From: Lachnospiraceae bacterium
GTDB lineage: Bacteria; Bacillota; Clostridia; Lachnospirales; Lachnospiraceae
Assembly (NCBI GenBank): GCA_900759665.1
Contig: CAAEWE010000067.1
Coordinates: 1 to 42,359, forward strand
DNA: 42,359 nucleotides
Reading direction: 5' to 3'
In this document: one piece after another, positions 16,522-25,426 of the stretch
Numbering within the stretch: the stretch's first letter is position 1
Layout: each line of letters begins with the position of its first letter
Notes under the pieces: model-generated
What the model saw: only the letters and a program-made list of their open reading frames with translations
Databases searched by the model: none
What the model was told of the DNA's origin: nothing
Translations under genes and position numbers: made by a program

Positions 16522-18339
16522 TTAAGAATTCTGTTTCTTCAGTCCCAGCTCCACAACTCTGTCTGTATATGCGTCCTTTTTCAGGGAAAGAATCTCTCTC
16601 GCCTGATCCTCGGATAAACCATATTCCTCATCTAACAGTGTCAGGATCTTTTCTTTGCATCCGTCAACGTCCTTCTCAATCTCCAGATTTCTGGCGGTTT
16701 CGATATTTTCATCATATTTGCGGAGACCAACCAGTAACGCATTCAATGCATCCGGATAATACTTCATATTATCGTAATTCTCATAGGAGTTCAGAGAACG
16801 CTGCACCTTCATCACCGTCACGATCTTATCATAGGTCTCCTGATCCTTGTTTTTCATGTTAGTTCCGAGAATTTCCCGATAAGCATCCGTGTATTTGCCA
16901 GCCTCAAAAAAGCTCTCTGCCTGCTTCATCGTAGAATTGTAACTGAAGATTTCAGTTCCTGAAATCTCCGTTGCCAGAAACATTGCTGCCAGGATCACCA
17001 CAATGGATACACCAACTTTGTTGAGCTTTCCGGTGACCTCCAGCTCCTCCTGGGCAGCTTCTTCTGCCTTTTTGGCTTCCTTTTCTGCCTTCTTCTGTGC
17101 CTTTTCCTCAGCTTTGGCCGCTTTTTTCAGTTCTTTTTCCTCAGCTTTGGCTTTTTTGGCTTCGGCTTTTTCCTCTGCCTTTGCTGCCTTCGCCGCTTTC
17201 TTTTCCTCTTTGGCGGCCTCGGCGGCCTCCTGCTTCGCTGCCTCTTCCTCTTTATCCTTTTCCCGCTGGGCAATCTCCGCTTTGGCAATCTCATCCGTCA
17301 CGATATTGCCAAAGAGACGCTTTAACAGACCCGGCTTTTCCTCCTCCGGCGTCGTAGGAAGCTCCGGTATGGAATCCTCCGTCAATCCTTCCAGCAACCC
17401 CTGCATATCATCCGGCTGTCCGTCTTCCTCCGGCTCCAATGCCAGAATATCATCCAGTCCAAAGACTGCTTCTTCCTCCTCCGGCTCATTCCCGGTTGTC
17501 TCCTCCCGGATGGCATCTGCGGCATCCGGCGCAGTTGTCTCTGCATCTGCGGTATCCGGTACATTCGTCTCTGCATCTGCGGCATCCGGCACGGTCGTCT
17601 CTGCATCTGCAGTATCGGGCACGGTCGTCTCTGCATCTACGGCATCCGGTATATTGTCTGTGATCTCCGCACTGTCTTCTGTCATATCTTCCACCGGTCC
17701 GGCTGTCATCTCCGGTTCCACTGTAACAATATCCGGCTCGCTGTCCTCTTCCGTCTGACCGGCTGCACCTCCTGCAGCGTCCAGATCATCCAGAAAACCT
17801 CCTACCATGTCGTCCAGTGACTGTGACTCCCCGTCAGTATCCGGAATATCATAGGAAGAATCCGTCTGTAACTGCTCCGGATCATCTGAGAAATCCAATC
17901 CCTCGATCTCGCTCAGATCCGGCAGATCCGATAAGGAAACCATGTCTTCGTAATCAGCCGGTGTCTCCTTCTCCTGGGAAACATCCTCTGCAGCGGTTTT
18001 ATCCGGTGTCTCTTTCTGCAGCAAAGCAACCTCTGCGTCTATAGAAACCGGTGCCTGCTCCGGTTCCGCTGTCTCCGGCACAGATCCGGGATCTGCCGTA
18101 TCCGGCACAATCTCCGGTTCTTCCCCGGATTCTGTGCTTTTCTCTCTCTCTTCATCCAGAATACCGTCACCATCCAGATCCAGATCGGAAATATCGCCAA
18201 GATCTTCCAGATCCATAAAATCATCCTCATCCATAAGGCTGCTTAAATCCTCTAAATCCACAAAATCCGCCAGATTATCATATTCGCTTGTTTCATCCGT
18301 GGCATCCTTTGCCATATCCTTTAAATCGTTATCACTCAA
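16522..18339 (-). CDS. large acidic single-span membrane protein of unknown function (605 aa)
   Basis: I do not recognise a family. Residues 1-330 are very acidic and low-complexity (runs such as DLEDLGDISDLDLDGDG, and a 10-residue repeat xTVPDTADAE near 230-285). Residues about 345-430 are rich in Lys, Ala and Glu and should form a long charged helix or coiled coil. One membrane span, VGVSIVVILAAMFLATEI, lies near 441-458, and a 140-residue outer domain with TPR-like helices (SFFEAGKYTDAYREILG) ends the protein. Translation appears to start at TTG (18339-18337) with AAGGAG eight bases upstream. It follows cheV in the same direction, 50 bases away. The N-terminal half should lie inside the cell and could be a scaffold. 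Confidence 0.7.
   Translation of the reverse strand: MSDNDLKDMAKDATDETSEYDNLADFVDLEDLSSLMDEDDFMDLEDLGDISDLDLDGDGILDEEREKSTESGEEPEIVPDTADPGSVPETAEPEQAPVSIDAEVALLQKETPDKTAAEDVSQEKETPADYEDMVSLSDLPDLSEIEGLDFSDDPEQLQTDSSYDIPDTDGESQSLDDMVGGFLDDLDAAGGAAGQTEEDSEPDIVTVEPEMTAGPVEDMTEDSAEITDNIPDAVDAETTVPDTADAETTVPDAADAETNVPDTADAETTAPDAADAIREETTGNEPEEEEAVFGLDDILALEPEEDGQPDDMQGLLEGLTEDSIPELPTTPEEEKPGLLKRLFGNIVTDEIAKAEIAQREKDKEEEAAKQEAAEAAKEEKKAAKAAKAEEKAEAKKAKAEEKELKKAAKAEEKAQKKAEKEAKKAEEAAQEELEVTGKLNKVGVSIVVILAAMFLATEISGTEIFSYNSTMKQAESFFEAGKYTDAYREILGTNMKNKDQETYDKIVTVMKVQRSLNSYENYDNMKYYPDALNALLVGLRKYDENIETARNLEIEKDVDGCKEKILTLLDEEYGLSEDQAREILSLKKDAYTDRVVELGLKKQNS
17511..17650. repeat. 30-base tandem repeat inside the acidic protein gene
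   Basis: Four diverged copies of a 30-base unit begin at 17521, 17551, 17581 and 17611, each ending in GTCTCTGCATCTGC or a near match, with partial copies at both ends. The period is a multiple of three and encodes the 10-residue unit TTVPDTADAE. Copy number may vary between strains. Confidence 0.85.
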
Positions 18340-18389
18340 ACCTCTCTCTCCTTAACTCAACTTACTCTGATGCAGATCCGCCCGTATGT

Positions 18390-19298
18390 TCAGGCTTCAA
18401 TATGTAATATCTGATCGATCGCATCCACCAGCTGTCCGATCTCCGGTTTTGATAACTGCATATCTGCCCCCAGACTCTCTCCCTTTTTATACATTTCGTC
18501 ATTGATCAGGGAAGAGAAGATAACAACCGGAATGTGTTCCATATGTTCATTTGTCTTGATCAGTTTGGTCAGATGATGACCATCCATCTGTGGCATCTCA
18601 ATATCTGTGATCACACATGCCACCTTCTCATCAAGAATCCCCTTCTCATCATATGCTGTCAGCTTATCCCAGCATTCCCTGCCGTTACTGGTAATATCAA
18701 TATTCTCAAAACCTGCCCTCTTAAGACAGTCCAAAAGCATTTTGCCAAGCAGCGGAGAATCCTCCGCAATCAGAATCGGAGAATTGACTCTCTTTCTTCC
18801 CACCATATGGTCTACATCCGAAACTTTCAAGCCCGTTTCCGGATTAATCTCTGCCACAATCTTCTCAAAATCAAGGATAATGATCAATCTGCCCTCGATC
18901 CGTACAATTCCGGTTGCCATTCCCATCCCGGCTGCGTTGATCGTAGAATCCGGTTCAATAATATCCGTCCAGGATACTCTGTGGATCCCCTCCACACTCT
19001 GCACATGAAATGCTGTATTGAGCTTGTTAAAATTTGTCACAATATACATATCCCCTTCTGTAGAAGAAGACATCGGAAGATTCATGACTCTGGAAAGATC
19101 CACAATGGAAATGATCTCATCTCTCGGCATAAAAATTCCCTCGATCCTTGCATCTGCATTCGGAATCGGCGTTGGCTTCTGATAAGGAAGAATCTCCCGG
19201 ATCTTGGCAACATTGATACCATAGTAATTCTGACCCACACGGAATTCTAATATCTCCAGCTCATTTGTTCCACTCTCTAATAAAATCCCTGTCTCCAT
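18390..19298 (-). CDS. cheV: CheV chemotaxis coupling protein (CheW-receiver fusion, 302 aa)
   Basis: Residues about 10-160 form a CheW-like domain (LEFRVGQNYYGINVAKIREILPY, GIFMPRDEIISIVDL, GIVRIEGRLIIILDFEKIV). Residues about 173-300 form a response-regulator receiver domain with the acidic pair in ILIAEDSP (Glu179, Asp180), the phosphoacceptor Asp232 in VITDIEMPQMDG and the conserved Lys in LSKPE. CheV links chemoreceptors to the kinase CheA, and phosphorylation of its receiver tunes adaptation. GGAGG precedes the start. No other chemotaxis genes lie in the window; its neighbours are a lipoprotein and an acidic membrane protein, so the gene is an orphan of the chemotaxis system here. Confidence 0.9.
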   Translation of the reverse strand: METGILLESGTNELEILEFRVGQNYYGINVAKIREILPYQKPTPIPNADARIEGIFMPRDEIISIVDLSRVMNLPMSSSTEGDMYIVTNFNKLNTAFHVQSVEGIHRVSWTDIIEPDSTINAAGMGMATGIVRIEGRLIIILDFEKIVAEINPETGLKVSDVDHMVGRKRVNSPILIAEDSPLLGKMLLDCLKRAGFENIDITSNGRECWDKLTAYDEKGILDEKVACVITDIEMPQMDGHHLTKLIKTNEHMEHIPVVIFSSLINDEMYKKGESLGADMQLSKPEIGQLVDAIDQILHIEA

Positions 19299-19310
19299 AT
19301 TTAAACCTCC

Positions 19311-20006
19311 TTAATTTACACAAATTCTGCCTGTTTTGTTTCCATCAGAAACCTGAATCGACCCATTTTGAAGCTTTTGTTTTTTGTCCACCTCAAAAAC
19401 AAGAACCGCCTCCGAGCTTCGTCCGGACGCCATCCTTTCCCTGTAATACTGCAGATCATTCTTTAAAATAGTCATCAATGGTGCTCCAACGATTTCACCA
19501 TCTGCCTCCAGACGATACTGCAGCTGCTTTTTCATCAGATTCACTTTCTGCCCGGAAGCTGCCTGATTCCTGATGCGAAAATGAACAATATAAAGTGTCC
19601 TGCCATCATGGGCACTGATGGCTGCATCTGCCGAACCATATGTATCCTTCCGTTCAGCAGACATCATTTTAATATCCACCTGTTTGAGATTGAATACTTC
19701 CTGTGCCGGTACATTATCTGCAGCATCTGTCCCCCCGGCATTCCCCTGTTCATCCGGACTGCCTGATACAGACGGTGCCTGTGTCACTGCTGCCGGCTTT
19801 CTGGTTGGTATCGGTGTCGGTGTTGCTCTGAGTATACTTCTGTCATAATCCAGAATATCGTCATTGTTTTTGTCGTACTTCAGCAATGCCCCCGCCATAT
19901 ACTCCGCTTCCATATCTCTATTGATATCATCCAGATCAAGTATCTTGCCACATCCTGACAAAACAACTGCCGTGGTGATCACTGTCACGATCCATCTCTT
20001 TTTCAT
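19311..20006 (-). CDS. lipoprotein of unknown function (231 aa)
   Basis: The start MKKRWIVTVITTAVVLSGCGK has a lipobox (LSGC, lipidated Cys19), so the protein should be anchored on the outer face of the membrane. A calcium-loop-like DKNNDDILDYD follows around residue 45, then a Thr/Pro-rich linker (TPTPIPTRKPAA). A beta-rich domain of about 120 residues ends it (IVHFRIRNQAASGQKVNL, AVLVFEVDKKQKL), resembling the immunoglobulin-like domains of DUF4352/DUF5067-type clostridial lipoproteins. I cannot assign a function. It lies 13 bases upstream of cheV and downstream of the sensor kinase gene, all in one direction. Confidence 0.75.
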   Translation of the reverse strand: MKKRWIVTVITTAVVLSGCGKILDLDDINRDMEAEYMAGALLKYDKNNDDILDYDRSILRATPTPIPTRKPAAVTQAPSVSGSPDEQGNAGGTDAADNVPAQEVFNLKQVDIKMMSAERKDTYGSADAAISAHDGRTLYIVHFRIRNQAASGQKVNLMKKQLQYRLEADGEIVGAPLMTILKNDLQYYRERMASGRSSEAVLVFEVDKKQKLQNGSIQVSDGNKTGRICVN

Positions 20007-20137
20007 ATAATAATCATGCCTTTCTCATCATTCTACGTTTCCGTCCCCAAGCATGTCAGGTTCCAAAACCACATTTATATGGTATCATACTTTATTGTTT
20101 TACGCAATGATTTCCATCGTTTGCCGCATCTTTTCGC

Positions 20138-21712
20138 CTAACTTTTACGATCTATATCAAACCAGAATTCCACGCCATTTCTGTGATTTTCCACACCACA
20201 CTGCTGGTTCATGGACTCCACGATCGCTTTTACAATGGACAATCCGATCCCACTTCCACCGTAAGCTCTGGTTCTGGCCTTATCTACTTTGTAAAATTTG
20301 ATCCAGATCTTGTCCAGCTCAGCCTCCGGAATCTGCTCTCCGGTATTGAATACCCGGACTCGGACTACCTTTTCCCGCATTTCCAGACTCACACGGATCC
20401 TCTTTTCACCGTCTACGTGATTGATCGCATTGCTGATATAATTGGTAACGATCTCTTCAACCATATACTCATCTGCCCACACGTATACCGGCTGTGTCTC
20501 CTCCATATAGATCTCCGCCCCCTTCTGCTCTGCCAGCAGTCTGGCAGACTGGATCACGGAACGGATCACCTGTACAATATCAAACCTCTCAAACGAGATC
20601 TGGTTCTTGCCAAATTCTATCTGGTTTAACGTCAGAAGCTTCTTTACCATTTTGTTCATTTTATTGGCCTCATCAATGATCACATCGCAGTAAAACTCCC
20701 TGCTTTCACTGTCCTCATTAATGTTGTCATGAAGTCCTTCCGCATAGCCCTGGATCAATGCGATCGGGGTTTTTAGTTCATGGGAAACATTTGACAGAAA
20801 TTCCTTTCTCATTTCATCAATCTGTATCTTATCTTCGATGTCCTTCTGAAGCTCATTATTGGCTGATTTCAACTCAGAAATGGTTCCCTCCAGCCGTTCC
20901 GACAGCATATTAATACTTTGACCCAGCTGACCGATCTCATCTTCGGTCTGCACCGGATATTTTGCTTCAAAATCCAGCTGAGACATTCTTTTCGCGATAT
21001 CTGTCAGATAAACGATGGGCTTCGTAAAGTTGTTGCCGATCAAAAATAACAAAATTCCGGAAATGAGGACTGCGATCACACCGATATACGCCAGAAAACG
21101 ATTGGAAACCGCAACGCTTTCCCGCATACTCTGATAATTTGTGCTCATATAAATAAAATCACCGGAATCAATCCTGCCAAAAAGCTCCAGATAATAGGAA
21201 CCGATCCTTTCATCATAGGACTTAAACACCTGATAATTATCGTTTTCCTTGATCAGTTCCCTGCCATCCCGCTCCACATAACCATTCACCAGCCCAATCA
21301 CATAATCCATGGTTTTATCACGGACATTCTGTTTCTGGATATCACTCAGAGAATCGGCCGAAGGATAACAAAAGGTATACTGTAATATTCCAAAATAATC
21401 ATTGATCCGGAACAGATATGTGTTCATGGATCCATTTTCCGTAAGGGAGTCCAATGCATTGGCACTCTTGTCCGACAAACCACTGCTGCCGGCTCCGCCA
21501 TGCAGATCCCTGTCCTGTTTTACGATCACGTTGATCTTCCGGAAGGATTCTGACAAAGTGCTTATCTTACTATGTTGATAGTATATTGGCAAAAACAACT
21601 GATTGGCCAGCCAGCATCCCAATATCGTCATGGCAAGAATACTGCACAATACCACGATCAGCTTTGTTTTGATAGACCTCATCTTTCCAAAAGATACCTT
21701 TTTGTTCTTCAT
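20138..21712 (-). CDS. membrane sensor histidine kinase (524 aa)
   Basis: This protein senses an external signal and phosphorylates the response regulator encoded just upstream. A first span (about 17-41) is followed by an outer sensor domain (42-205), a second span (about 207-228), a HAMP domain (229-283), the dimerisation/phosphoacceptor domain with NVSHELKTPIALIQGY (His311) and the ATPase domain. The ATPase domain shows VTNYISNAINH (N box), VRVFNTGEQIP (G1) and AYGGSGIGLSIVKAIV (G2). The layout is that of PhoR/VanS-type kinases. It starts six bases after the regulator stop, with GAGGTG inside the end of the regulator gene as its ribosome binding site. Signal unknown. Confidence 0.92.
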   Translation of the reverse strand: MKNKKVSFGKMRSIKTKLIVVLCSILAMTILGCWLANQLFLPIYYQHSKISTLSESFRKINVIVKQDRDLHGGAGSSGLSDKSANALDSLTENGSMNTYLFRINDYFGILQYTFCYPSADSLSDIQKQNVRDKTMDYVIGLVNGYVERDGRELIKENDNYQVFKSYDERIGSYYLELFGRIDSGDFIYMSTNYQSMRESVAVSNRFLAYIGVIAVLISGILLFLIGNNFTKPIVYLTDIAKRMSQLDFEAKYPVQTEDEIGQLGQSINMLSERLEGTISELKSANNELQKDIEDKIQIDEMRKEFLSNVSHELKTPIALIQGYAEGLHDNINEDSESREFYCDVIIDEANKMNKMVKKLLTLNQIEFGKNQISFERFDIVQVIRSVIQSARLLAEQKGAEIYMEETQPVYVWADEYMVEEIVTNYISNAINHVDGEKRIRVSLEMREKVVRVRVFNTGEQIPEAELDKIWIKFYKVDKARTRAYGGSGIGLSIVKAIVESMNQQCGVENHRNGVEFWFDIDRKS

Positions 21713-21718
21713 GCTTTT

Positions 21719-22390
21719 TTACACCTCAAATTTATAACCCATTCCCCAGATTGTTTTAATGTACTCCCCCTTATCTCCAAGCTTGCTTCGTAATTTTTTT
21801 ACATGGGTGTCAATCGTTCTGGCATCACCGAAATAATCGTAATTCCACACATTATTCAGTATCCGCTCTCGGGAAAGTGCCACTCCCTGATTATTGATAA
21901 AATAAGTAAGCAGCTCAAATTCTTTATAGCTGAGTTCAATATTCCTGCCATCAATCTTTACTTCATGGGCTGCCTGGTTAAGCATGATGCCTCCCACTTC
22001 CTTGATTCCCTCCTCCAGGACATTGGTACGACGCAGGATTGCTTCTACCCTTGCTACAAGGATCTTGGGACTAAACGGCTTGGAAACATACTCATCCACA
22101 CCCAGTTCAAATCCCTGAAGCTCATCCTTCTCATCGCTTTTGGCAGTAAGCATAATAATGGGTACCTTTGAATATTTCCTGATTTCCCGGCATACCTGCC
22201 AGCCATCCATTTTCGGCATCATAACATCAAGAATGATCAGTGCAATATCCTTATGCTCGTAAAAAACATCTACAGCTTCTTCTCCATCGCCAGCCTCCAT
22301 CACTTCAAAATTCTGCTTCACCAGAAAATCCCGAACCAGTTTTCTCATTCTCTGTTCATCATCAACGACCAGTATTTTTAATTTTTCCAT
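21719..22390 (-). CDS. OmpR/PhoB-type response regulator (223 aa)
   Basis: The receiver domain (1-115) has the acidic pair in VVDDEQRM, the phosphoacceptor Asp55 in IILDVMMPKMDGWQ, Thr in MLTAKS and Lys in VSKPFSP. The winged-helix DNA-binding domain (about 130-223) has ELSYKEFELLTYFINNQGVALSRERILNNVW-like helices and ends RTIDTHVKKLRSKLGDKGEYIKTIWGMGYKFEV-like (pattern only). Its partner is the adjacent kinase. I chose the ATG at 22390 because GGAG lies eight bases upstream; the longer frame would start inside the upstream intergenic region. Its regulon is unknown, and the nearby lipoprotein and isomerase genes are obvious candidates. Confidence 0.93.
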   Translation of the reverse strand: MEKLKILVVDDEQRMRKLVRDFLVKQNFEVMEAGDGEEAVDVFYEHKDIALIILDVMMPKMDGWQVCREIRKYSKVPIIMLTAKSDEKDELQGFELGVDEYVSKPFSPKILVARVEAILRRTNVLEEGIKEVGGIMLNQAAHEVKIDGRNIELSYKEFELLTYFINNQGVALSRERILNNVWNYDYFGDARTIDTHVKKLRSKLGDKGEYIKTIWGMGYKFEV

Positions 22391-22424
22391 TTCAAAATCT
22401 CCTTTACTGTTGTTTTCCTGTTGA

Positions 22425-23537
22425 TCAGCCGGAATATTTTGCATGACCGGAAATCCACTGCTTCACCTTTTCCATAAGCATCTGGCGTTCCAGATATGCC
22501 CTGTTTTTCTTTTCATACTGTTTCTGCGAATCGTACTCGTCAGTCATGTCCTCATACTGTCCCTTCACGTATTTGTCATACTCGTCCTGGGTATAACTGA
22601 TATTCTCCATTTGTGCGATTGCCTCTGCTGCCAGATACTCCTTGGCAGTATCCTCTGCCAGGGAAACCAGATCCGACTTTACAAACTCTTCCTCACTGTT
22701 ATATCCAAACATGGGAAAAATCTCTTCTTTACTGCAGCCATATACTTGTGCCATATCATAATATCCCTGAAGAACCTCCTTCTTGGCATCCTTCAGCAGA
22801 GATTTTGGGTAGTTATCCGCTTCACAGGTCTCTAACACGTCAGACCACGCATATTCCGCTTTCTGCTCCTCATTTTCCTTATGAAGCTTCTTTTTCAGAT
22901 ACGCATTATATTCTGCCGTTGTTTTATACTTTTTGGAAATAGACTTTACAAAGTCATCGGAATACTCGGGAAGCACTTCTTCTCCGCAAATATAAAGAAC
23001 TGTCGCATGAAACTCCACTTCTTTGCCGTCAATGGACGGATCATCATAAGTTCCCTCCGGCACCGGAACGGTAAACACCACGGAATCACCTGTATTTACT
23101 CCGGTCAGATTCTCCTCAAACCCGTCCAGCCATTCTCCGGATCCCAGTTCCACATAATCTTCTCCACAAGTATCTTCCTTTTTGGTGCCATCCACATATC
23201 CCTCAAAGGAAGCCCGGATCGTCTGACCTGTCTGTGTTGTTCCTGTCAGCTCCTGATAGGATGCATGATCCTCCAGAATACTGTCCACCTCATCCTGCAC
23301 ATCCTCATCGGTAACTTCCAAAGAAACCTGTATTCCTTTGTAATCCCCAATCGTTATATATTTTGTAGGATCATAATCCAGTTTTTCATTCACCGTATGA
23401 TTTTTTGACCAGAGCAGCAAACCTGCTCCTCCGATCAAAATCAATCCCACGACACAGACTGCCCCGATCCATACCTTTTTATTCTTTAAGGGATTATTCT
23501 TTTTTACTGTTTTTTTAGTTGTTTTCTTTTTACTCAT
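22425..23537 (-). CDS. membrane-anchored FKBP-type peptidyl-prolyl isomerase, trigger-factor-like (370 aa)
   Basis: A Lys/Thr-rich cytoplasmic start and one span (about 25-43) anchor the protein outside the cell. The segment YKGIQVSLEVTDEDVQDEVDSIL (about 62-85) and the FKBP domain (about 100-185: TIRASFEGYVDG, WLDGFEENLTGVNTGDSVVFTV, KEVEFHATVLYI) follow the order seen in trigger factor. A helical C-terminal part (about 195-365) resembles the trigger-factor chaperone arms. It probably helps exported proteins fold. Its ATG overlaps the TGA of the upstream HAD/M3 fusion (ATGA at 23537-23534), showing translational coupling, and 35 bases separate it from the response regulator gene. Confidence 0.85.
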   Translation of the reverse strand: MSKKKTTKKTVKKNNPLKNKKVWIGAVCVVGLILIGGAGLLLWSKNHTVNEKLDYDPTKYITIGDYKGIQVSLEVTDEDVQDEVDSILEDHASYQELTGTTQTGQTIRASFEGYVDGTKKEDTCGEDYVELGSGEWLDGFEENLTGVNTGDSVVFTVPVPEGTYDDPSIDGKEVEFHATVLYICGEEVLPEYSDDFVKSISKKYKTTAEYNAYLKKKLHKENEEQKAEYAWSDVLETCEADNYPKSLLKDAKKEVLQGYYDMAQVYGCSKEEIFPMFGYNSEEEFVKSDLVSLAEDTAKEYLAAEAIAQMENISYTQDEYDKYVKGQYEDMTDEYDSQKQYEKKNRAYLERQMLMEKVKQWISGHAKYSG

Positions 23538-25240
23538 AAACTGATCCTTTCTCTATTGTTGTCACATAACTGCTCTGTCAGATAAATAATAGTTTCTTTT
23601 TCTAAGGGATTCCTCAGTCCGGCCTCTTGGAGCATATCTGTAAAATCGCCACCGGCCGGCATTTCGCACAGCTTGAGAGAACTCTTCCGGATCCTCTGAT
23701 CATCCTGTTGCATCACCATATACTGCAAAGCACAGATCTGTGCCAGACAGTAATCAATGTAATAAAAGGGACTGGCATAAATCTGATGCTGTCTCTGCCA
23801 AAATCCTCCCTTTTGAAAATACTCCATTCCATCCATGTCCAGATGCGGACGGTATTGCTTCTCCAGCCTGTGCCACACCTCATGTCTCTGCTCTTTGGAT
23901 AACTCCGGATACCCGTATATGATCTGCTGGAACTCATCCACCATACAACCGTAGGGAATAAAGCATATGGCATCTTCCAACTGTATCCGCCGGAATTCTT
24001 CTGCATCCTCATCCATAAGCCCAGCCGTCTCCGGTGATAATTCCCGGTACATCTCCAGACCATTGTACAAAATATCCTCCGCAGTACCCTTCGGAGCCGG
24101 ATTTCTTTCTTTATAATAAAGTCCATTATCTATAATATGAAGCTTCTCCAGCCCCAGCCGCCGACATCTGCGATCCTGATACCCGGATGCCAGCACAACC
24201 CAGTACTCCTTGATCCATTTCCGGAACTGCCCAATCTGACCACTGTCATAACAATTTCCAGGCTTCCGACAATACCCCAGCTCTGTGTAGTTTTGACAAC
24301 CGGCTCTTTTTGCCTGCTGTGTTCTGTTTATGACCAGCCTGTCGTACAGATCATCCAGCCGTGTGCTGTTCTCCGCCATAAAATCCTGCAGACAGCTCCA
24401 TGCCTTCCGACGGATTTCTCTGTCCGGATCTGTCTGATACCGGTTCAGCTCTGCCATGCCGATCGTTTGTCCATCCCATAGAAACCCGGCAGAGTCCAGA
24501 AGCTTTTCATATTCACCCACCAGCCGGTGTTCTTCCTGCAAAAGTTCTACCTGCGCCGGCGATGTGGATTTCATCGGCTGCTCCTGCGCGCCAAGAATCT
24601 CTACCACTTCCTCCACACTCCGGGCAATATGATCTGCACCGGCTCTTTCCAGCTCCCCGGTCTTGGCAAAACCATAATAAACTCCCAGAGAATCAATACC
24701 GCAATCCTTCGCTCCCTGAATATCATGACGCCGGTCTCCGATCATGATCATATCCTTTTTGTCCTTTTCAGAAAGACCAAGCCTGCGAAAAACCTCTCTG
24801 ATCACTGCCGTTTTATTATTCCGTGTTCCATCCATACTGGCTCCCACAGTCACATCAAAATATTTCATCAGATGAAAATGCTGCAGGATCCTTACCGCAT
24901 ACGGCTCCGGCTTGGATGTTGCCAGTGCGATTACCTTTCCCTGGTTTTTCAGACATGATAATGCCAGAGCGATCCCTCTATAGGGCTTATTTTCAAAAAG
25001 ACCGATCACCCCATACCTTTCTCTGTATTTTGCAGCTGCTTTCACTGCCCCGGCATGATCCATCCCTGTAATATCCTGAAATCCTTCAATCAGCGGTGGT
25101 CCAATAAACTGCAGCAGTGTCTCCCTGTCCGGTATCTCCATGTCTGCTGCCTTCAATGCATAGATCACACAATTAACGATTCCTTCACTGGAATCTGTCA
25201 ATGTTCCATCCAGATCAAACAAAAGATATTTCCATCCCAT
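23534..25240 (-). CDS. fusion of a HAD phosphatase and an M3 (PepF-like) peptidase lacking its zinc site (568 aa)
   Basis: Residues 1-216 are a complete phosphoglycolate-phosphatase-like HAD domain: FDLDGTLTD (Asp9, Asp11), ATSKPEP, the lysine of NNKTAVI and MIGDRRHDIQGAK. Residues about 230-568 match M3 oligoendopeptidases: DPDREIRRKAW, NRTQQAKRAG, YRELSPET, then FIPYGCMVDEFQ, GGFWQRQ and FYYIDYCLAQ. The peptidase's N-terminal helices are replaced by the HAD domain. About 110-120 residues that should carry HExxH and the third zinc ligand are missing between SPETAGLM and LEDAICFIPYG (near position 24010). The domain should therefore be catalytically dead. A chance HEVWH (453-457) lies in another region. 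It is the first gene of the operon. Confidence 0.85.
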   Translation of the reverse strand: MGWKYLLFDLDGTLTDSSEGIVNCVIYALKAADMEIPDRETLLQFIGPPLIEGFQDITGMDHAGAVKAAAKYRERYGVIGLFENKPYRGIALALSCLKNQGKVIALATSKPEPYAVRILQHFHLMKYFDVTVGASMDGTRNNKTAVIREVFRRLGLSEKDKKDMIMIGDRRHDIQGAKDCGIDSLGVYYGFAKTGELERAGADHIARSVEEVVEILGAQEQPMKSTSPAQVELLQEEHRLVGEYEKLLDSAGFLWDGQTIGMAELNRYQTDPDREIRRKAWSCLQDFMAENSTRLDDLYDRLVINRTQQAKRAGCQNYTELGYCRKPGNCYDSGQIGQFRKWIKEYWVVLASGYQDRRCRRLGLEKLHIIDNGLYYKERNPAPKGTAEDILYNGLEMYRELSPETAGLMDEDAEEFRRIQLEDAICFIPYGCMVDEFQQIIYGYPELSKEQRHEVWHRLEKQYRPHLDMDGMEYFQKGGFWQRQHQIYASPFYYIDYCLAQICALQYMVMQQDDQRIRKSSLKLCEMPAGGDFTDMLQEAGLRNPLEKETIIYLTEQLCDNNRERISL

Positions 25241-25253
25241 ACTGCCTCTTTCC

Positions 25254-25278
25254 CATGCAGATCATTATCATCTGCATG
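25254..25278 (-). promoter_or_regulatory. hairpin directly before the HAD/M3 ribosome binding site
   Basis: A perfect 9-pair stem, CATGCAGAT / ATCTGCATG, with a 7-base loop. It ends next to the GAAAGAGG ribosome binding site of the fusion gene, so it could affect ribosome access or mRNA stability. Confidence 0.4.
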
Positions 25279-25319
25279 CCAATCCCATAAATCCATGTTA
25301 CGATGTTGACTACCATAAT

Positions 25320-25348
25320 AATATAGAATATTTTGCCGCTGACCGCAA
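25320..25348 (-). promoter_or_regulatory. possible promoter of the HAD/M3 operon
   Basis: TTGCGG (25348-25343), a 17-base spacer and TATATT (25325-25320) on the minus strand. It lies downstream of the small RNA terminator, so it would allow independent expression of the operon about 75 bases before the start codon. Confidence 0.4.
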
Positions 25349-25426
25349 GCATTCGAAGCTAATTTATCCGAAACTCTTCCTTAATATATAGAATAACTCA
25401 ATATAGCAAACATTTCTCCAATAATC

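Noticed and set aside
17511..17650. Short regular repeats considered as a CRISPR array
   Set aside because: The 30-base units are contiguous with no spacers and stay in a coding frame, so they are a coding tandem repeat.
17003..17758. 251-codon Ser/Ala-rich plus-strand frame
   Set aside because: It is the reverse of the Lys/Ala/Glu-rich and acidic repeat coding region of the minus-strand protein, with no start signal.
23870..23884. HEVWH, an apparent zinc-peptidase HExxH motif in the HAD/M3 fusion
   Set aside because: It aligns with a non-catalytic helix near the C-terminal end of M3 peptidases, after FIPYGCMVDEFQ, where other members have no HExxH. The true site is in the deleted part.
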